The notes under the pieces are model-generated. The model did no database searches and was not told the DNA's origin. It saw only the letters and a program-made list of their open reading frames with translations. This document shows, one piece after another, positions 35,459 through 43,922 of a stretch of DNA of 46,442 nt. How positions within the stretch are numbered: position 1 is the first letter of the stretch; each line of letters begins with the position of its first letter. The stretch covers positions 1-46,442 of the forward strand of contig CALUZR010000026.1 in NCBI GenBank assembly GCA_944325335.1, written 5' to 3'. The translations under genes were made by a program, and so were the position numbers. Origin of the DNA: an uncultured Parabacteroides sp. GTDB taxonomy: Bacteria; Bacteroidota; Bacteroidia; Bacteroidales; Tannerellaceae.

Positions 35459-36409
35459 ATGGATATATCAGTAGTCATTCCTTTATACAACGAAGCGGAA
35501 TCGCTCCCGGAGCTTTTCGCTTGGATTCAGCGCGTGATGGAGGAACATCATTTCACGTATGAAGTCATCTTCGTAGATGATGGCAGTACGGACCATTCGT
35601 GGGAGATTATCGAAGGCTTCCGAAAGCAATCAGACGTGGTGCGCGGCATCCGTTTCCGCCGCAATTATGGCAAGTCACCCGGATTGCAATGCGGTTTCCA
35701 ACGGGCGGAGGGCGACGTGGTCATCACCATGGACGCCGACCTGCAAGACAGCCCCGACGAAATCCCCGAACTTTACCGCATGATTACCGAAGAGGGATAC
35801 GACCTCGTCTCGGGTTGGAAGAAGAAACGCTACGACCCACTCTCGAAAACCATCCCGACGAAGCTCTTCAATGCCACGGCGCGCAAGGTATCGGGCATCC
35901 ACAACCTGCACGACTTTAATTGCGGATTAAAGGCATACAAGAATGTCGTGGTGAAGAACATCGAGATCTACAACGACATGCACCGCTATATTCCCTACTT
36001 GGCAAAGATTGCGGGCTTCTCGAAGATTGGCGAAAAGGTAGTACACCACCAAGCCCGCAAGTATGGAAAGACGAAGTTCGGGCTGGATCGTTTCGTGAAC
36101 GGTTACCTGGATCTAATCACGCTCTGGTTTACTTCCAAGTTTGGAAAGAAGCCGATGCACTTCTTTGGCTTCTGGGGCAGCGTGATGTTCTTCCTCAGTT
36201 TCATTTCGCTGATTATCGTCTTAGGTGCTAAGTTGGTATCACTCTGGGCTGGAGCACCGCTCCGTCTCGTGACCAATTCGCCCTATTTCTACATTGCCTT
36301 GACGGGCATGATATTGGGGACGCAAATGTTCCTCGCCGGCTTTATTGGCGAACTCATCTCGCGCAATTCGCCCAACCGGAACAAATACAAGATTGCAGAG
36401 GAAATTTAG
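35459..36409 (+). CDS. Family 2 glycosyltransferase, DPM1/GtrB-like
   Basis: A 316-residue membrane-bound enzyme that probably moves a sugar from a nucleotide to an undecaprenyl-type lipid. GT-A motifs: MDISVVIPLYNEAESLPELF, VIFVDDGSTDHSW, RNYGKSPGLQCGF, ITMDADLQDSPDEIPELY (DxD-type metal site) and HYIP-like HRYIPYLAKIAGFSKIGEK. Two C-terminal helices at about 235-260 and 275-300 anchor it (GFWGSVMFFLSFISLIIVLG). It sits between DUF4199 and an MntP-like gene in a tight cluster. Confidence 0.92.
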   Translation: MDISVVIPLYNEAESLPELFAWIQRVMEEHHFTYEVIFVDDGSTDHSWEIIEGFRKQSDVVRGIRFRRNYGKSPGLQCGFQRAEGDVVITMDADLQDSPDEIPELYRMITEEGYDLVSGWKKKRYDPLSKTIPTKLFNATARKVSGIHNLHDFNCGLKAYKNVVVKNIEIYNDMHRYIPYLAKIAGFSKIGEKVVHHQARKYGKTKFGLDRFVNGYLDLITLWFTSKFGKKPMHFFGFWGSVMFFLSFISLIIVLGAKLVSLWAGAPLRLVTNSPYFYIALTGMILGTQMFLAGFIGELISRNSPNRNKYKIAEEI

Positions 36410-36413
36410 GAAC

Positions 36414-36974
36414 ATGTCTTTGGTTGAGATTATACTATTGGCCGTCGGGTTGTCGATGGACAGCTTGGCGGTGTCGGTCACGAGCGGCGCGATTATCCGC
36501 CAATGCACGATAAGGCACATGGTAAAGATTGCCAGCGTATTGGCGTTCTTCCAAGCGATGTTTACATTGGCTGGTTATTTGCTCGGCTACGGTTTCTTGA
36601 AGCTGATCGAGGCATTCGACCATTGGATTGCCTTCGGCCTGCTGCTCTATTTAGGCGGAAGGATGATTTGGGAAAGCCTCAGCCAAAAGGAAGAAGAGGA
36701 GCGCATGAATCCGCTTTGTCTGAAAACCTTGTGCGGACTGGGTGTAGCGACGAGCATCGATGCGCTGGCAGTGGGCGTTTCATTGGCTCTTTTGAAAGGT
36801 TCCTTATCGCAGATAGTTCTGATTGTCGCCCTGGTGACATTCCTTTTCGCTTCATTCGGCGTCTGCTTCGGAAGTAAAGTCGGGAAACGAATAAACCTGA
36901 AGCTCGACCTCATCGGCGGCCTCATCCTGATTGGCATTGGGGTGAAGATATTAATCGAACACACGTTGCTTTAA
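36414..36974 (+). CDS. mntP: MntP-like manganese efflux pump
   Basis: A 186-residue six-helix inner-membrane protein that exports Mn2+. I place the start at 36414 (MSLVEIILLAVGLSMDSLAV), 4 bp after the glycosyltransferase stop; an earlier in-frame ATG at 36345 lies inside the previous gene. Family motifs: the first-helix Asp in LSMDSLAVSVTSG and its internal repeat in ATSIDALAVGVSLALL, reflecting the duplicated three-helix fold, plus GGRMIWESL. The stop codon lies at the left arm of a 30-bp inverted repeat. Confidence 0.9.
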   Translation: MSLVEIILLAVGLSMDSLAVSVTSGAIIRQCTIRHMVKIASVLAFFQAMFTLAGYLLGYGFLKLIEAFDHWIAFGLLLYLGGRMIWESLSQKEEEERMNPLCLKTLCGLGVATSIDALAVGVSLALLKGSLSQIVLIVALVTFLFASFGVCFGSKVGKRINLKLDLIGGLILIGIGVKILIEHTLL

Positions 36975-37051
36975 TGAAGAATGAGGAATTAAGAATGAAG
37001 AATGCGACAAGCGATAAAAAGATTCTTCATTCTTAATTCCTCATTCTTCAT
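36974..37051. terminator. Bidirectional perfect 30-bp inverted repeat at a convergent junction
   Basis: The arms 36974-37003 and 37022-37051 are perfect reverse complements over 30 bases with an 18-base loop. They consist of the same GAATGA/GAAGAAT-type sequence as the element at 7716-7808. The left arm begins at the last base of the MntP-like stop (TAA, 36972-36974); the right arm covers the facing DUF5715 stop (37048-37050). Confidence 0.85.
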
Positions 37052-37704
37052 TCACTTCGCACGGTGACATGGAAACAACCTTGGCGGCGTTCGTGCTTCA
37101 CATAGCAACGGTCATCGCGCTTGAGGTCGCGGAGCACCATGGCAAGCACCATCTTGAGGCGGTCTTTATCGATGTTGAGCGTATCGCTTTCGTCTACTTT
37201 CGTATAACGTACCCATGAGATGTCGAACGTCGTGCCGTATTGGTGCGTCGAATTCTTCGATGAGTTTGTATTGCGTTTACGGAGTTTCTTTACATCGTCT
37301 ACTGTCCGCGTGACGCTCGTCACCTTTATCTTATAGAGCGAGGCATTGCGGTTCCGCAGCGTATCTTGGAAATTCCGCCCGATATCTTCCAGCAAACTGG
37401 CGGCTTCCGGTATCAAATAAGGTATCGAGTGCGTCAACTTTTCCACCTCGTAATAGTCGTTCGTCTCGATTTTCTCCATCTGGTGCAACGCCTCTTCTGC
37501 CTCCTCGCGTGTCGAAGCCGGTTCGATGCCAATCTTCTTGGCCATGGCCAGTTGGACATCATTCAAATCATTAAAATCACGATTATAACTACCGTCATAC
37601 CAAATCCGCTTCAACGGTCCGCGTTCCTCCTTGCATGAGGGCAAAAGCGACAAGAGGCCGAATGCGCCTATCAATAAAGAAATTCCAATATGCTTCATGT
37701 ACAA
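37048..37704 (-). CDS. DUF5715 lipoprotein with a peptidase-M15-like motif
   Basis: A 218-residue exported protein. The signal MKHIGISLLIGAFGLLSLL ends in lipobox LPSC (start at 37704, or 37698 for MKHIG). The helical middle (about 50-110) is followed by SSKNSTHQYGTTFDISWVRY, which fits the HxxxxxxD zinc-ligand motif of M15/VanY D-Ala peptidases, and a late GCFHVTVRSE that may supply the last His. This suggests a peptidoglycan-related fold; activity is unproven because the usual Glu before the last His ligand is not evident. Confidence 0.78.
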   Translation of the reverse strand: MYMKHIGISLLIGAFGLLSLLPSCKEERGPLKRIWYDGSYNRDFNDLNDVQLAMAKKIGIEPASTREEAEEALHQMEKIETNDYYEVEKLTHSIPYLIPEAASLLEDIGRNFQDTLRNRNASLYKIKVTSVTRTVDDVKKLRKRNTNSSKNSTHQYGTTFDISWVRYTKVDESDTLNIDKDRLKMVLAMVLRDLKRDDRCYVKHERRQGCFHVTVRSE

Positions 37705-37781
37705 TAAACCTTATTTATGATTAATCCGGGCGCAAAGGTAAAAGATTCTTGCCGCTATGCCAAACGAAGACGAGAGAAAAA

Positions 37782-38633
37782 TCATGCGTCCGCCGCGCCT
37801 TCTTCCTCTTTCGGGTCGATGGCTTGCAAGTAATCCTTTGCTTTAAGCGGACTTATGACCGTATGTCCCAATTGCTTCTCCAATTGGTCACGTGCAGCCT
37901 TTGCCACGCTCCCACCCCGCTTCGCCACGTCTGCGTTCTGCACATATCCTTTAGGTTTCTCATTATTAGACAACTCCGTAGTCGAAGCTTCGGCTAAAGA
38001 ATTCAGAAGCAGTTCTACATTCGTCATATTATCACGCAGACTTTCCTTCTTCAATCCCTTCAGATGTTTATATTCTTTCGTGGAATATCCGCTCCAAGTC
38101 TTCGAAATAATATCCGTCAACGAGGCGTATTGCCATTCTTGGATGCCACCCCGCTTCCAGGCATCTGTCAAGAGTTTACGTACTTCGATGCTTTTCAGAC
38201 GTTGGTTTATCCAGCTCTCCGAATAACCCAGCCTCCGATAATCGTTTACGGCTTGCTCGATGGATAACTCCGGGTCTTGCATTTGGTCGATACGCTCGGA
38301 TGCCACACCCGCCATCCATTGCTTAAAAGGTTCCGCCTTGGGCGACGGGATGGATTGGATGATGCGGAATATTTGCTGCAAATCAGCCACATCCGTCATA
38401 CGCATTTTTCCATCAGCAGCACGTAGCTTCAACATACTACAAATTGTAGTAGGTTCAATTCCTTCCTTCTTAATACGAGATTTTAATACGCTCCAATATC
38501 GCTTAGGATCAGGACTATCCGTCAGAATAGCCACTACGTCTACCACTGAGAAATACCATTTTTCCTGTTCATCGTCCCACACGGTGCGGACTTTCTTGTC
38601 TTCAAATAATTTTAATGCTTCTTTTTTTGTCAT
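37782..38633 (-). CDS. BRO-N / DinD-like protein
   Basis: A 283-residue cytosolic protein. The N-terminal Bro-N domain is at about 10-110: KVRTVWDDEQEKWYFSVVDV, VVAILTDSPDPKRYWSVLK. The middle (about 130-215) is rich in W and basic residues (RRLGYSESWINQRLKSIEVR). The C-terminus resembles DinD-type proteins (SVAKAARDQLEKQLGHTVIS). BRO domains occur in phage antirepressors and in chromosomal stress genes; no other phage gene is near. A -7 match lies at 38661-38653 (TAAGTTTGC on the minus strand), so it seems to have its own promoter. Confidence 0.82.
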   Translation of the reverse strand: MTKKEALKLFEDKKVRTVWDDEQEKWYFSVVDVVAILTDSPDPKRYWSVLKSRIKKEGIEPTTICSMLKLRAADGKMRMTDVADLQQIFRIIQSIPSPKAEPFKQWMAGVASERIDQMQDPELSIEQAVNDYRRLGYSESWINQRLKSIEVRKLLTDAWKRGGIQEWQYASLTDIISKTWSGYSTKEYKHLKGLKKESLRDNMTNVELLLNSLAEASTTELSNNEKPKGYVQNADVAKRGGSVAKAARDQLEKQLGHTVISPLKAKDYLQAIDPKEEEGAADA

Positions 38634-38652
38634 AGTTCTTGCTTTTAGTGGT

Positions 38653-38661
38653 GCAAACTTA
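38653..38661 (-). promoter_or_regulatory. -7 element of the BRO/DinD-like gene
   Basis: The minus strand reads TAAGTTTGC, a full TAnnTTTG(C) match 20 bp upstream of the start at 38633. The -33 part is not clear. Confidence 0.5.
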
Positions 38662-38804
38662 GTGATTCTTCCCCAAAGAAGAATACTATTTCCGTATGTT
38701 TAAAAACATATTTGAGAAACTACCTAAGCATAACTTCCTCAAAAGAAGGGAGGAAAAAGGGATTCCCTCCTTTGGAAAACTTTAAAACATCCGAGCAAAT
38801 CTCT

Positions 38805-38885
38805 ATCTTTAGCCTAAAGATACATATCTGCAGCCTAAAGATATGTATCTGCAACTTGAAGATATATATCTTTAACCTAAAGATA
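38805..38885. repeat. 21-bp array of four palindromes (array 8)
   Basis: Palindromes centred at 38813, 38834, 38855 and 38876, exactly 21 bp apart, each with a C centre. The first is TATCTTTAGCCTAAAGATA, identical to the one inside arrays 4 and 7b. The others are degenerate relatives (CTGCAG-C-CTAAAG, CTGCAA-C-TTGAAG, CTTTAA-C-CTAAAG). It lies between the ABC permease terminator and the BRO gene, both read leftward. Confidence 0.9.
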
Positions 38886-38951
38886 GAACTTTTCCCGTAT
38901 CTTTTCTACTTTTAGGTCGGACCTACGGAATTATTTGTCCGGGGTATATAG

Positions 38952-38987
38952 AAAAAAGAGCCGCCCCAGCAGGACGCGGGACGGCTC
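38952..38987 (-). terminator. Terminator of the ABC permease cluster
   Basis: GAGCCG (38958-38963) pairs with CGGCTC (38982-38987), with an inner CCC/GGG pairing. On the minus strand it is followed by six T's (complement of 38952-38957). It lies about 60 bp past the stop at 39048. Confidence 0.8.
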
Positions 38988-39047
38988 AGGGAGAAACGTA
39001 CTAACCTGTGGTTTTCCGTTGTGGTTTCCAGGTTAACTCATAATAGT

Positions 39048-41405
39048 TTATTCGTTCTTGATGCTATTGACCGGGTTCTCGTTCGCCGCGTGCCAGTTTT
39101 GGTACGTCACGGTCGCCACCGTAATCAGACTGATTAGCAGGAAGGCGAGCGGGAAGACCCACCAATAGATCGGTATCTTGTAAGCGAAGTTCTGCAGCCA
39201 TACGTGGATGCCGTACCACGCGCACGGGGCGGCCAACAGGAAGCAGAGCGCCAGCACTTTCACGTAGCCCTTGTTGAAGAGCACCAGTATCTCTGCCGTA
39301 GTCGAGCCGAGCACCTTGCGGATGCCAATCTCTTTCCGCTTGTATTCGCTATCGAACACCACCATACCGAATACGCCGACGATGGAGATGAATACCGCCA
39401 GGAGGCTGAACAAGGTGATGAGCGTCGTGAGGTTGCGCTCCGTCTGGTAAGTTGTCTCCAGCATGGTGTCGAAGAAGCGGACGTTCGAGGGATAATCCGC
39501 ATCCAACTTCATCAACGTCTGCTCTACGACTTTACGCGCTTCAAACAAATCGGCATTAGGGGCAGTCTGGACGTAGATATATTCCATCGGTTCCCCATCC
39601 GCTTGCACGCAAAAGGCCATCGGTTCCATGGCTGAACGGAGCGAAGCGAACTTGACATCCGGCACAATGCCCACTACATGGCAATCATTGAAAACATCGC
39701 CCGGCTTCAGTTCGTAGCGGTCGGCCATCATTTGGCTAATGACCAGTGTATATTCCGTCTTCTTCAAGTCGCTTTCTTGCAGGTTGCGCCCTTCGGTTAT
39801 CGGCACGTGAATCACGTCGAGAAACGAAGGCATGACCGGGAATAGGCTAAAATAGATGTATTTGCCATTCTGCTCGCGCCCCATGTGCGAGAAATGATCG
39901 CCTCCGCAAAGCAGCTTGCTGGCAAACGAAACGCCTTGTATATCCGACCGAGCTTCCAATTCGTTCTTCAGCACGTCCATAGAGGCCTGTGCCTTCGGGC
40001 TCATCGCGGCTACAATCAAGTTCTCTTTGTCATAACCTAAGGAAGTCGTCTGCAGGAAACGGTTCTGAAGCGACATAAGAATAGAGGCAATGATCAACGC
40101 AAACGCCGTCACAAACTGCGCGCTCATCAGCACCGTACGCAAGCGGCGGCCATTTTGCGACAAACCAAAGGAGCCTTTCAGTACCAATGCCGGTTGGAAC
40201 GAGGTCATGTAATACGCCGGGTAAATGCCTGCCACCGCACCTAAAAGGAGGGAGACAAGTCCCGTCAAAAGCACAATCGGATAACCATAAGCTATGGAAA
40301 TCTCGCCTTGTACCAGCGAATTGATGCCTAACCGTTCCGCCAAATATAACCAATAAACCGAGAGCACATAGGCACAAAATGATACCAACACGGTTTCAAT
40401 CGTTAAATTCCTTCGCAACTCTCCCACCGTGCTACCTAAGACGCGCTGCGTGTTGATGTTCTTCATCCGAATCGGGGAAAGGGCGGTGTTGAAGTTCGTA
40501 AAGTTGATGGCCGCGATAATCAGGATGACCCACGCGATGGTGAAGAGCACCATCATCGTCGCCCGGTTGCTTTTGGGCGTCCTGTCGTATCGGATATGAT
40601 CCGCAAAGTGCAAATCCTCCAGCGAGATAAGGGTCGGCTGATAGCTATATCCTCGGGCTTCAGAGATGCTTTCGGCAATGCCCATGCGCTCTGCATACGA
40701 ATCGAAATTGGCCAGCAGCTCTTTCGCCGCTTCGGGTCGGTCCAAACGGACAAAGCAATTAAAGGAGGCCGCGCCCCAAATACCTTTTCCCTCATCGTTC
40801 AGCGGGACGTAAATCGTATTCGTCAAAGCACTGTTCCGGGGAAAATCCCGATAAACGCCGCCTACGTAGTAAACACCATCGTCCTTAAAGCGGGTCAGGT
40901 TCGTGGCCAATCGCTTCCCGATAGCCGATTCATTCCCGAAAGCTTTACGCGCCAAACTGAGTGGAATCAACGCCTGCCCCTCGACCTGAAGCGCATCCGT
41001 CGAACCTTCTACCATGTCGAACGTAAACACGTCGGTGTATTCCGGTGTGACCGCCGTACCGTAATCCAGGAACGAATGCGTCCCGTGGGCATCTTCTACC
41101 GTAAAGTAGGCTTGCATATCCACACAAAAACGGATGGCTCCGGCCACAATATGGGGAGACGACTGGATGAAGGCGTCCGACATAGGCCGCGTTCCTATGG
41201 CGCTCTGCTCGCCACCGTCCAACGCATCCACCCGATAGATGCAATCCGCGTTCGGCGTCTCTTGTTCGAACGTCATATCATACCGCCACTGCATCATAAT
41301 AATCATGAAGGCAGTGAAGGCGACCGAGAGCCCTAAGATGTTCAACGTCATCGCCAGCTTAAAACGCTGGAAGATGCGGATGAAGTTTCTTATAATCAGT
41401 CTCAT
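39048..41405 (-). CDS. ABC transporter permease, MacB/FtsX type (paralogue 1)
   Basis: A 785-residue inner-membrane protein with about eight helices: one at 15-40 (LAMTLNILGLSVAFTAFMII), four around 285-450, and three at about 670-780. The large loop (45-280) is the MacB periplasmic core domain. FtsX-type signatures are MKNINTQRVLGSTVGELRR after the second helix and RKEIGIRKVLGSTTAEILVL near the C-terminus. Members act with an ATPase subunit in export or mechanotransmission; none is encoded in this window. It closely matches the third paralogue (43923-46289), with near-identical DNA in the helices but a diverged loop. Confidence 0.92.
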   Translation of the reverse strand: MRLIIRNFIRIFQRFKLAMTLNILGLSVAFTAFMIIMMQWRYDMTFEQETPNADCIYRVDALDGGEQSAIGTRPMSDAFIQSSPHIVAGAIRFCVDMQAYFTVEDAHGTHSFLDYGTAVTPEYTDVFTFDMVEGSTDALQVEGQALIPLSLARKAFGNESAIGKRLATNLTRFKDDGVYYVGGVYRDFPRNSALTNTIYVPLNDEGKGIWGAASFNCFVRLDRPEAAKELLANFDSYAERMGIAESISEARGYSYQPTLISLEDLHFADHIRYDRTPKSNRATMMVLFTIAWVILIIAAINFTNFNTALSPIRMKNINTQRVLGSTVGELRRNLTIETVLVSFCAYVLSVYWLYLAERLGINSLVQGEISIAYGYPIVLLTGLVSLLLGAVAGIYPAYYMTSFQPALVLKGSFGLSQNGRRLRTVLMSAQFVTAFALIIASILMSLQNRFLQTTSLGYDKENLIVAAMSPKAQASMDVLKNELEARSDIQGVSFASKLLCGGDHFSHMGREQNGKYIYFSLFPVMPSFLDVIHVPITEGRNLQESDLKKTEYTLVISQMMADRYELKPGDVFNDCHVVGIVPDVKFASLRSAMEPMAFCVQADGEPMEYIYVQTAPNADLFEARKVVEQTLMKLDADYPSNVRFFDTMLETTYQTERNLTTLITLFSLLAVFISIVGVFGMVVFDSEYKRKEIGIRKVLGSTTAEILVLFNKGYVKVLALCFLLAAPCAWYGIHVWLQNFAYKIPIYWWVFPLAFLLISLITVATVTYQNWHAANENPVNSIKNE

Positions 41406-41445
41406 GTATTAAATCTTTCTTTATCGTTTCTATTTCTTGTTTTTG

Positions 41446-41552
41446 GGTAAAGGTCTTACCTAATGCTTGGTAAAGACCTTACCTAACTCCTGGTAAAGGT
41501 CTTACCTAACGCTTGGTAAGGGTCTTACCTAACGTTAGGTAAAAACCTTGCC
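41446..41552. repeat. 23-bp array of 15-bp palindromes, 5 units (array 9)
   Basis: GGTAAAGGTCTTACC-type palindromes start at 41446, 41469, 41492, 41515 and 41538, exactly 23 bp apart, with 8-bp spacers (mostly TAAnnCTT-like). This is the same 15+8 geometry as array 3 with an unrelated palindrome. The last unit ends 3 bp before the stop codon of the permease at 41556-43901. Confidence 0.93.
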
Positions 41553-41555
41553 CTA

Positions 41556-43901
41556 TTATTCATTCTTGATACTATTGACCGGGTTCTCATTCGCCGCGTG
41601 CCAGTTCTGGTACGTTACGGTCAGGAGCGTTACCACGGACACCAACACAAAGGCGAGTGGGAAGACCCACCAATAGATCGGTATCTTGTAGGCGAAGTTC
41701 TGCAACCAACCATCAACGGCATACCATGCCAACGGTGCCGCAATGATAAAGCAAATAACCAGGATATAGGCATAGCTTTTATTGAACATCAGGAGGATTT
41801 CGCTTGTCGTCGAGCCCAGCACCTTGCGAATGCCTATTTCCTTCCTACGCGATTCGCTATCGAATACCACCAAGCCAAAGACGCCGACCACCGAGATGAA
41901 GACCGCCAAGAGGCTGAAGAGCGTAATCAAGGTCGTAAGCCGCTGCTCGTCTTCGTAGAGTTGGTTCAAGACATCGTCGAAGAAGCGGACATTGAACGGA
42001 TAGTCCGGACTGATGGCGTTCAGCTCCGAACGGACGATTTGGAGGGCGTCGGCAATATTGGCACCTGGCTGCGTCTTTACATATATATTATTGTAAGCAT
42101 ATTCCGGATTGTCGCCCACCCACATCGTGCCAAAGACAATCAACGCCGCCGGGGATATGGAGGTACGCAACGAAGCGTAATGGAAATCCGGCACGATACC
42201 GGCCACGACCGTACTGTCTATCATGTCGCCCGCCTTCAGGTTGTAGGCTTTGGCCATCTGCTCGTTAATCAGGTAAGCGCCATATTTCGTGCGCTGGTCG
42301 TCCTCACGGAAGTCGCGGCCTTCGATCGGATGGATTCCCATGACGCGGGCGAAAGTGGTTGAGACAGGCAATACATTATAAGAAATGTTCTCGCCTTTAT
42401 ACTCGCGACCCCAATTCATGTAGGAATCGCTGCTGGCTATTACTGTCGAAGAGAAAGTCACGTCTGCGATCTCCGCATGGCGTTTCAATTGGTTCTCTAA
42501 TACCTTGTAATCGTGCTGGGTCTTTAAATCCAAATCCGAAACGATCAACGCCTCTTTGTCGAAGCCCAAAGAAACAGTATGCGCGTACCGATTCTGCAAA
42601 AACATGAAAGCCGAGCCGATGATTAACGCAAAGGAGGCAACGAACTGGAAACTCATCAACACCTTACGCAATGCCCGCCCCTTAGGAGAAAGCCCGAACG
42701 AGCCCTTCAATACCAAAGCCGGCGCGAAAGAGGTCGTATAATAAGCCGGATAAGCTCCCGCCACGATACCTAACACGATTGAAATCCCTCCGGTGATTAG
42801 CAACAGGTACGGGTGATGCCATACATGGATATCGGCCTTTATCAGTTGGCTCAGGGCTGTCTTTTCCAAATTCCAAAGGATTAGCACGCCCAAGACGAAG
42901 GCAAAGAAACAAACCATGACGGATTCAACCAGCAACGCGCGGCGCAATTCGCCCGTCGTCGCCCCCATCACCTTCTGCGTATTGATGTTTTTCATCCGGA
43001 GCGGCGATATCGCGGTGCTGAAGTTGGTATAATTGATGCCGGCGATGAGCAGGATCACGATGGCAATAGAGAATATCAGCAGCAAGGTCTGCGGACTGGT
43101 ATGCGGCGTGTCATCATAAAATACCGGCGCAGCCGTGTGGATAGCGGGAAGTGCTACCGCCTCCAATCCCAAATCAGCATTCAACCGTTCGTCCGTGCTT
43201 TTCGTTGTCTCTCGTGCCATATACGAATCGATGATTTCCTGCACGGCCTGCGTATCAGCCAAGTCGGTACGGATATAGAAATGGTAGTTCCAGTTGTCCC
43301 ATACGCCTTTATTCTGGTCGCCCATCGAGCGGTAGATCGCATTCCGCATCGAATTGTTCTCCGGGAAATCGCGATAGACGCCGCCCACCGTACAGGATTG
43401 GCCGCTCACGCTAAATACGGCTTTCCCTACGGCCGGTTCGTTGCCAAACCATTTCCGCGCGATGCTTTGCGGTATCAGGAACTTGCTTCTCTCTTCTATT
43501 GCCTTGGCATCGCCCTCTACCATATCGAAGTGGAACACGTCTACGATGTCTGGCGTGGAGGAGATATAGGATTCCTTAAAGGTCACCTGGTCTCCGTTGC
43601 GGTCGATGATGAATGGCATTTCTTGTTCCATATTCATCAAGCAGCCCGCTTGAATATGCGGCGAGGCCTGTTGCGTAATCATTTCGGCCAGCGGACGGCA
43701 GATAATAGCCGTTCCGTCTCGGTCGATGCGATAGATCTTATCGGCATTCGGGTCGTGCCGGTCGAACGTCCGGTCGTAATCCCATTGCATCATGAGGAGC
43801 ATAAAGGCTACGAAGGCGACAGACAAGCCCAATATGTTCAACGACATGGCTACCCGGAAACGTTGGAATAGCCGGAAGAAATTGCGAATGATCAGTTTCA
43901 T
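41556..43901 (-). CDS. ABC transporter permease, MacB/FtsX type (paralogue 2)
   Basis: A 781-residue permease of the same design as its neighbours: N-terminal helix (VAMSLNILGLSVAFVAFMLL), periplasmic MacB core, a four-helix block with MKNINTQKVMGATTGELRR, a second extracytoplasmic domain and three last helices with RKEIGIRKVLGSTTSEILLM. The C-terminal NWHAANENPVNSIKNE is shared by paralogue 1 and nearly by paralogue 3. It is the most divergent of the three. The next gene upstream lies 21 bp away, so these two are co-transcribed. Confidence 0.92.
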   Translation of the reverse strand: MKLIIRNFFRLFQRFRVAMSLNILGLSVAFVAFMLLMMQWDYDRTFDRHDPNADKIYRIDRDGTAIICRPLAEMITQQASPHIQAGCLMNMEQEMPFIIDRNGDQVTFKESYISSTPDIVDVFHFDMVEGDAKAIEERSKFLIPQSIARKWFGNEPAVGKAVFSVSGQSCTVGGVYRDFPENNSMRNAIYRSMGDQNKGVWDNWNYHFYIRTDLADTQAVQEIIDSYMARETTKSTDERLNADLGLEAVALPAIHTAAPVFYDDTPHTSPQTLLLIFSIAIVILLIAGINYTNFSTAISPLRMKNINTQKVMGATTGELRRALLVESVMVCFFAFVLGVLILWNLEKTALSQLIKADIHVWHHPYLLLITGGISIVLGIVAGAYPAYYTTSFAPALVLKGSFGLSPKGRALRKVLMSFQFVASFALIIGSAFMFLQNRYAHTVSLGFDKEALIVSDLDLKTQHDYKVLENQLKRHAEIADVTFSSTVIASSDSYMNWGREYKGENISYNVLPVSTTFARVMGIHPIEGRDFREDDQRTKYGAYLINEQMAKAYNLKAGDMIDSTVVAGIVPDFHYASLRTSISPAALIVFGTMWVGDNPEYAYNNIYVKTQPGANIADALQIVRSELNAISPDYPFNVRFFDDVLNQLYEDEQRLTTLITLFSLLAVFISVVGVFGLVVFDSESRRKEIGIRKVLGSTTSEILLMFNKSYAYILVICFIIAAPLAWYAVDGWLQNFAYKIPIYWWVFPLAFVLVSVVTLLTVTYQNWHAANENPVNSIKNE

Positions 43902-43922
43902 ATTCTTGCTATTAGGAGGTTA

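Noticed and set aside
36345..36413. Upstream start for the MntP-like gene
   Set aside because: It would add residues encoded inside the glycosyltransferase gene; MSLVEIILLAVG at 36414 begins with the first helix.
40596..41336. Plus-strand open frame of 246 codons opposite the permease
   Set aside because: Antisense shadow of a certain coding gene; similar shadows lie opposite the other two permeases, as expected from shared codon patterns.
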